64,000 nucleotides of DNA from Zoogloea sp. 1C4. GTDB lineage: Bacteria; Pseudomonadota; Gammaproteobacteria; Burkholderiales; Rhodocyclaceae. Each line of letters begins with the position of its first letter. Within the stretch, counting starts at the first letter, position 1. Below are positions 60,001 to 64,000 of the stretch, one piece after another. The notes below the pieces were generated by a model. The model worked only from the letters and a program-made list of their open reading frames with translations. It searched no databases and was not told where the DNA came from. The stretch covers positions 186,001 to 250,000 of the forward strand of contig NZ_SSXU01000003.1 of the NCBI RefSeq assembly GCF_009469605.1, read 5' to 3'. A program made the translations under genes and the position numbers.

Positions 60001-60923
60001 GGATTCCCCACATCGGGGGTGCGCGCCTCGCCGGCGGCCCACGTCGCCCGGCAGATCTCGGCAAACCGCGCCGCCAGCGGTGACGGCTGGCGCGGCAGCA
60101 GGATCGCCGCCGCCGCTGTCGCATCCTCGTCGGCCAGCGACACCAGCCGCACTCCGCCGCCCGCCAGCCCGGCCATCCCAGCCGGGATCACCGCCACCCC
60201 GAAGCCCGCCCCCACCAGGGTCAGCATCGACGTCTTGCGGGAGATCACCGGCGCCATCCGCGGCACAAAGCCCCGCGCGAGGCACAGATCCGTCACCCGC
60301 CGCGCCAACCCGCCCCGCTCCCGATGCACCGCCGACACGAAGGCCTCACAGGCCAGATCGGCCAGCTGCAGCGCCGGCCGACCTTCGAAGCGATGCCCGG
60401 CCGGCACCGCCACCAGCAGCCGCTCATCCGGCAGCGGCACGAACGCCACCTCCGGATCGCGCCGCAACACCGGCAGCCGCGCCACCCCCACGTCAGCCCG
60501 GCCCGCCGCCACCTCGGCCACCTGGGTTTCGGAGGCCACCCGATCCAGATCCACCCGCGCTGCGGGCACATCCCGATGGAAGCGCCCGAGGGCTGCCAGC
60601 AGCGGCCCCGCCAGCGGCACCGAGCTCGAATGGAGCAGGCGCAGCACGCCCGCCTCGCCCCGCGCCAGCGCCCGGGTGTCGTCCGCCGCGCTGGCCAGCT
60701 CCGCATCCATCCCCGCCACCCGCGCCCGGAACAGCTCGCCCCCCGGCGTGAGACGCACGCCCCGCGCCTCGCGCACGAAGAGCGTCACCCCCAGCTCCTC
60801 CTCCAGCGCGGCGATCTGCCGGCTCAGGGCCGGCTGCGCCACAAACAGCCCGGCCGCCGCCAGAGAGAAATTGCCGGCCTCCGCCACGGCCAGGAAATAA
60901 CGGATCTGCCTGAAGCTAATCAT
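59997..60923 (-). CDS. LysR-family transcriptional regulator
   Basis: A 308-residue LysR regulator with an N-terminal HTH (MISFRQIRYFLAVAEAGNFSLAAAGLFVAQPALSRQIAALEEELG) and a substrate-binding domain. Its C-terminus ends within a REP-like element, so the last few residues may be a recent change. It diverges from the TauE/SafE gene across a 94-bp AT-rich gap and probably regulates it. Confidence 0.9.
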   Translation of the reverse strand: MISFRQIRYFLAVAEAGNFSLAAAGLFVAQPALSRQIAALEEELGVTLFVREARGVRLTPGGELFRARVAGMDAELASAADDTRALARGEAGVLRLLHSSSVPLAGPLLAALGRFHRDVPAARVDLDRVASETQVAEVAAGRADVGVARLPVLRRDPEVAFVPLPDERLLVAVPAGHRFEGRPALQLADLACEAFVSAVHRERGGLARRVTDLCLARGFVPRMAPVISRKTSMLTLVGAGFGVAVIPAGMAGLAGGGVRLVSLADEDATAAAAILLPRQPSPLAARFAEICRATWAAGEARTPDVGNP

Positions 60924-61017
60924 TCTTTAATGTAATAGATAAGCGATTGATTCGATATTGGCGTTATAGCACGACCATCGCCACACTCGGGGTGTCGTTC
61001 AACACCGGATCGCCCCC
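60924..61017. promoter_or_regulatory. Divergent promoter region between LysR and TauE genes
   Basis: This 94-bp gap is much more AT-rich than its surroundings, with AATAGATAAGCGATTG and TTCGATATTGGCGTTATA. It should carry both promoters and the LysR operator. I could not fix a single palindrome. Confidence 0.45.
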
Positions 61018-61818
61018 ATGCCTGCCACGCCGCTGCTCACCCTCGACGCCCTGCTCAACACCAGCCCCCTCACGCTGCTCGGCGTGTTCGCTGTGCTCAC
61101 GGTGGCCTACGCCATCTTCTCGCTGGTCGGCTTCGGCACTGGCCTCATCGCCTCCACGCCCCTCGCCTGGGCCATGCCCGTGACGCGCATCGTGCCGCTG
61201 CTGGCCCTGCTGGACGCCACCAGCGCGATCCAGCGGGGCCACGCCCTGCGCCGTCAGGTGGACCGCCCCGCCCTGCTGCGCCTCGTGCCCGGCATGGCCG
61301 TCGGCCAGGCCATCGGGGTGGCGCTGCTCAGCGTGCTGCCGGTACCACTGATGGCCGCCCTGCTCGGCGGTTTCGTGATGGCCTACGGCGCCTGGAGCCT
61401 GCGCAGCAGCGCCCCCCGCACCCAGCCGCCAGCCGGCGCCGCCTGGGCCTGGGGCATCGGCGGTGGGGTGCTGGGCGGGCTGTTCGGCAGTGGCGGCTTC
61501 GTCTATGCCGCCTACCTCCAGCCCCGCCTGCCCGACCGCAACGCCTTTCGCACCACCCAGGCCGTGCTGGTGTCCATCTCCACCCTGTGGCGCGTCGCCC
61601 TGTGCGCCGCCACCGGCCTCATCGACGGCCCGCTGCTGCTCACCGCGCTCGTCCTGCTGCCCGCCACCCATCTGGGCAACCGGCTCGCCGGGCTGGTGGA
61701 CAAGCGCCTGTCGGTCGAGGGCTTCCGGCGGGTGCTCAACGGGCTGCTGATCGCCTCCGGGCTGGCGCTCGTGGCTCGGGCAAAAGGTGCGGCGCTGATC
61801 GAGCAGCTCCTAGGCTGA
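61018..61818 (+). CDS. TauE/SafE-family membrane permease
   Basis: The 266-residue protein has about eight hydrophobic segments and the conserved GTGLIASTPLAWAMP and GLFGSGGFVYAAYL repeats of the TauE/SafE family, which export sulphite, sulphonates or related organic anions. It is controlled presumably by the divergent LysR gene. The substrate is unknown. Confidence 0.88.
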   Translation: MPATPLLTLDALLNTSPLTLLGVFAVLTVAYAIFSLVGFGTGLIASTPLAWAMPVTRIVPLLALLDATSAIQRGHALRRQVDRPALLRLVPGMAVGQAIGVALLSVLPVPLMAALLGGFVMAYGAWSLRSSAPRTQPPAGAAWAWGIGGGVLGGLFGSGGFVYAAYLQPRLPDRNAFRTTQAVLVSISTLWRVALCAATGLIDGPLLLTALVLLPATHLGNRLAGLVDKRLSVEGFRRVLNGLLIASGLALVARAKGAALIEQLLG

Positions 61819-61909
61819 CGCGAGGAGCGACAGCGTGGGGCTACGGGCAGAAGGTGGGCCGCAAAAAGGCGGCCCATGGATGGGTCTGCGCTGGGCAGCT
61901 CAGCGGGCT

Positions 61910-62287
61910 TCAACCGGCCGGCGAGACGGCCAGGACGGTGAGGCGGATGGCGTGGCCTTCGGGGGTCTGCCAGTCGATCTGCTGGCCGATAGAGAGGCCG
62001 AGCAGCGCGCTGCCGGCGGGCGAGAAGATCGAGACCTTGCCTTCGGCGGCGCTGGCTTCGTGGGGCCAGGCGAGGGTGAGTTCGTATTCGCGGCCGGAGG
62101 TTTCCTCGCGGAAGCGGGCGCGGCGGCTGAGGGTGATGAGGTGGTCGGGGGCGGTGTCGACGACGGTGGCCCGGGCGAGCTCGTCGCGCAGGCCGTCCAG
62201 ATCGCTGCGGCCGCGGTTCGGCGGCATGGCGAGCAGCATTTCGAGGCGGTCCAGGTCGCAGGCGGTGATGGTGATCTCGGGTTTCAT
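61910..62287 (-). CDS. rnk: Rnk-type nucleoside diphosphate kinase regulator
   Basis: The 125-residue protein has an N-terminal helical hairpin and a C-terminal GreA/GreB-like domain (FSPAGSALLGLSIGQQIDWQTPEG), the Rnk architecture. Rnk binds RNA polymerase and competes with Gre factors; in Pseudomonas it influences nucleoside diphosphate kinase. AGAGGAAG precedes the ATG at 62287; an earlier in-frame start at 62338 lacks support. Confidence 0.9.
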   Translation of the reverse strand: MKPEITITACDLDRLEMLLAMPPNRGRSDLDGLRDELARATVVDTAPDHLITLSRRARFREETSGREYELTLAWPHEASAAEGKVSIFSPAGSALLGLSIGQQIDWQTPEGHAIRLTVLAVSPAG

Positions 62288-62458
62288 GAGGCTTCCTCTT
62301 ACGGATGGTGGCCGGCACGTCGTGGATAGACGCGCCAAAGAAAATGGCCGAATCGTCGCGGGGCGATTCGACCACCAGGAAACCAGCCGTCGGGGCGGGA
62401 TGTTCGCCCCTTCACGGTCAGTCCGATAAGACAGACCACGCCGGGCGCGGACGGTTCC

Positions 62459-62608
62459 TCAACCGTAGATCTTGCACATCAGGGGCGACACGGTGTTCTG
62501 GCTGAAACGCCCGAGCAGAAAGAAGAACGCGCAGACAAGCAGAAGGCCGATGACCCGGCGGCGGTTGCGCAGCCACCAGGCACGCAGGGCGTCCCGGTCC
62601 ACGCTCAC
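62459..62608 (-). CDS. Small single-helix membrane protein coupled to orn
   Basis: A 49-residue protein starts with GTG at 62608 inside the orn stop (GTGA, 4-base overlap), so it is likely translated by coupling. It has a basic N-terminal half (LRNRRR), one helix (about residues 19-33, [15 protein letters not shown]) and a polar tail with one cysteine. I do not recognise the family. Confidence 0.65.
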   Translation of the reverse strand: MSVDRDALRAWWLRNRRRVIGLLLVCAFFFLLGRFSQNTVSPLMCKIYG

Positions 62609-63150
62609 ACCTTCAGGAAGTGTTCGCGGTAGTAGCGCAGTTCGGCGATGGATTCGAGGATGTCGTCCAGGGCCTTGTGGGCACCCTTCTTCTCGAGGCC
62701 CTTGTAAACATCCGGGCGCCAGCGGCGGCAGAGCTCCTTGAGGGTGGAGACATCCAGGTTGCGGTAGTGGAAGTAGCCTTCCAGGGTGGGCATGTAGCGG
62801 GCCATGAAGCGGCGGTCCTGGCCGATGGAGTTGCCGCACATGGGGGTGGTGCGCGAGGGCACGTACTGCTTCATGAACTCAAGGTAGGTGGCTTCGGCCT
62901 CGGCTTCGCTGATGGTGGAGGCCTTGACCCGCTCGATGAGGCCGGAGCGGCCGTGGGTGTTCTTGTTCCACTCGTCCATGCCATCAAGCACCGCGTCGGA
63001 TTGATGCACGGCGATCACCGGGCCTTCGGCCACCACGTCGAGGTTGCTGTTGGTGACGACCATCGCCATTTCGATGATGCGGTCGCTGTCGGGTTCGAGG
63101 CCGGTCATTTCCATGTCCAGCCAGATGAGGTGATTCTGGTCCTGTGCCAT
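62605..63150 (-). CDS. orn: Oligoribonuclease
   Basis: Orn degrades 2- to 5-base RNAs and pGpG, and is essential in many proteobacteria. The 181-residue product has the DEDDh motifs [30 protein letters not shown] and [11 protein letters not shown]. The ATG at 63150 is chosen by alignment with the family (E. coli Orn is 181 residues). It diverges from the M48 protease gene. Confidence 0.97.
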   Translation of the reverse strand: MAQDQNHLIWLDMEMTGLEPDSDRIIEMAMVVTNSNLDVVAEGPVIAVHQSDAVLDGMDEWNKNTHGRSGLIERVKASTISEAEAEATYLEFMKQYVPSRTTPMCGNSIGQDRRFMARYMPTLEGYFHYRNLDVSTLKELCRRWRPDVYKGLEKKGAHKALDDILESIAELRYYREHFLKV

Positions 63151-63279
63151 AATCGGCTCGCTTTTTTGGTAAAGGCGCGATTCTACGCCCTGCCCGCCGA
63201 TTTCCACTGCCTTGCAGGCCCTCTGCCCTCCCCGCCGAGCCCGGCTTGCAACCCCACTTCCGACACCCGTTTTTGCCTG

Positions 63280-64000
63280 ATGAACGCCAGCAGCTTTTCC
63301 GCCCTGTTCCTTTTTGCCCTCGGCGCCGGCCTGCTCGTGCGCCTGTGGCTGGCCACGCGCCAGATGCGCCACGTGGCCGCCCACCGGGGCGCGGTGCCGG
63401 CGCCGTTCGCGGCCCGCATCACCCCGGATGCCCACACCAAGGCGGCCGATTACACCGTGGCGCGGGTGCGCCTGGGGGTGGTGGATCTGCTCATCTCGGC
63501 GGCGTTGATGGTGGTGCTCACGGTAGGGGGCGGGCTGCAGGCGCTGCATGATCTGGCCGGGCGCTTCTTCGAGGCCGGCGGGCTGGCCCACGGCGTGGCC
63601 TTCGTCGCGCTGGTGGCGGTGCTGTCGTGGCTGGTGGACCTGCCGCTGACCATCTACCGCAGCTTCGGGCTGGAGGCGCGCTTCGGTTTCAACCGGCTCA
63701 CGCCGGGGCTGTTCGTGGCCGACACGCTCAAGGGCGCGGCCCTGTCGGCCGTCATCGGCCTGCCGCTGATCGCCTTCGTGCTGTGGCTGATGACGGCCAT
63801 GGGCAGCCTGTGGTGGTTTTACGTGTGGGCGTTCTGGCTGGTGTTCAACCTGCTGGTGATGCTGATCTACCCGACCTTCATCGCGCCGCTGTTCAACAAG
63901 TTCAAGCCCCTGGACGACGGCGCCCTGAAAACCCGCATCGAGGCGCTCCTCACCCGCTGCGGCTTCCGCCTGTCGGGCCTGTTCGTGATGGACGGCTCCA
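63280..64000 (+). CDS. M48 family metalloprotease (CAAX protease/Ste24-like), 3' end outside window
   Basis: The first 240 residues are present. They form the multi-helix N-terminal membrane region of the Ste24-like M48 peptidases, with [27 protein letters not shown] and [18 protein letters not shown]. The HExxH zinc motif would lie beyond base 64000. The family acts in membrane protein quality control or prenyl-protein processing in eukaryotes. It diverges from orn. Confidence 0.9.
   Translation, partial: MNASSFSALFLFALGAGLLVRLWLATRQMRHVAAHRGAVPAPFAARITPDAHTKAADYTVARVRLGVVDLLISAALMVVLTVGGGLQALHDLAGRFFEAGGLAHGVAFVALVAVLSWLVDLPLTIYRSFGLEARFGFNRLTPGLFVADTLKGAALSAVIGLPLIAFVLWLMTAMGSLWWFYVWAFWLVFNLLVMLIYPTFIAPLFNKFKPLDDGALKTRIEALLTRCGFRLSGLFVMDGS

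Overview
The window looks like chromosomal DNA of a GC-rich betaproteobacterium, most likely in the Rhodocyclales (Azoarcus/Thauera/Denitromonas type). This rests on gene order and protein families: trxA-rho, a ccoNOQP cytochrome cbb3 operon, family-4 porins, an AcoR/AcoXABC acetoin system and alaA next to hom. No rRNA, tRNA, CRISPR array, prophage or insertion sequence was recognised. The assignment to order is inference.

Layout. 1-3450 (minus strand): the start of aroC, then ilvN and ilvB behind a valine-rich leader peptide and a transcription attenuator. 3501-6339: an acyl-CoA ligase, a CBS-domain protein and a 7Fe ferredoxin. 6703-8520: trxA and rho. 8552-13171: a small membrane protein, fixH/ccoH and ccoPQON, with an FNR/ANR-type box upstream. 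13532-18691: a Tim44-like protein, an NhaR-like regulator, an HPF-like protein, an FAD oxidoreductase and a protein of unknown function. 18878-21144: ahpF and ahpC. 21278-25973: two sensor-kinase/receiver proteins.

26245-40964 is the most interesting section. thiC diverges from a porin, a PQQ-dependent dehydrogenase and a dihaem cytochrome c. A convergent acoR follows, and then acoX-acoA-acoB-acoC-lipA-thiS-thiG. A sigma-54 promoter precedes the porin and another precedes acoX; a weaker candidate precedes thiC. The same palindrome, GAGACA-GG-TGTCTC, lies upstream of both plus-strand operons. I infer one AcoR/sigma-54 regulon that oxidises an alcohol in the periplasm (2,3-butanediol would make sense), cleaves acetoin in the cytoplasm, and supplies the thiamine and lipoate the acetoin dehydrogenase needs. 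The dehydrogenase carries the Asp-x-Asp signature of lanthanide enzymes but lacks the usual vicinal cysteines. Its cytochrome has one CX3CH haem site.

41071-64000 is mostly housekeeping: hom, alaA, an Mth938-like protein, a peroxiredoxin, a PIN-PhoH protein, a 1384-residue hybrid kinase, mnmH and selD (divergent), an acetyl-CoA hydrolase/CoA-transferase with a divergent LysR regulator, a MaoC-like protein, an esterase, a cNMP/CBS/DUF294 protein paired with a degenerate DnaQ-like protein, a LysR/TauE pair, rnk, orn with a translationally coupled 49-residue membrane protein, and the start of an M48 protease. Non-coding structure includes a degenerate 21-bp tandem array (52779-53009), REP-like palindromes (52740 and 59802-60000) and a perfect 20-bp inverted repeat (40988-41035).
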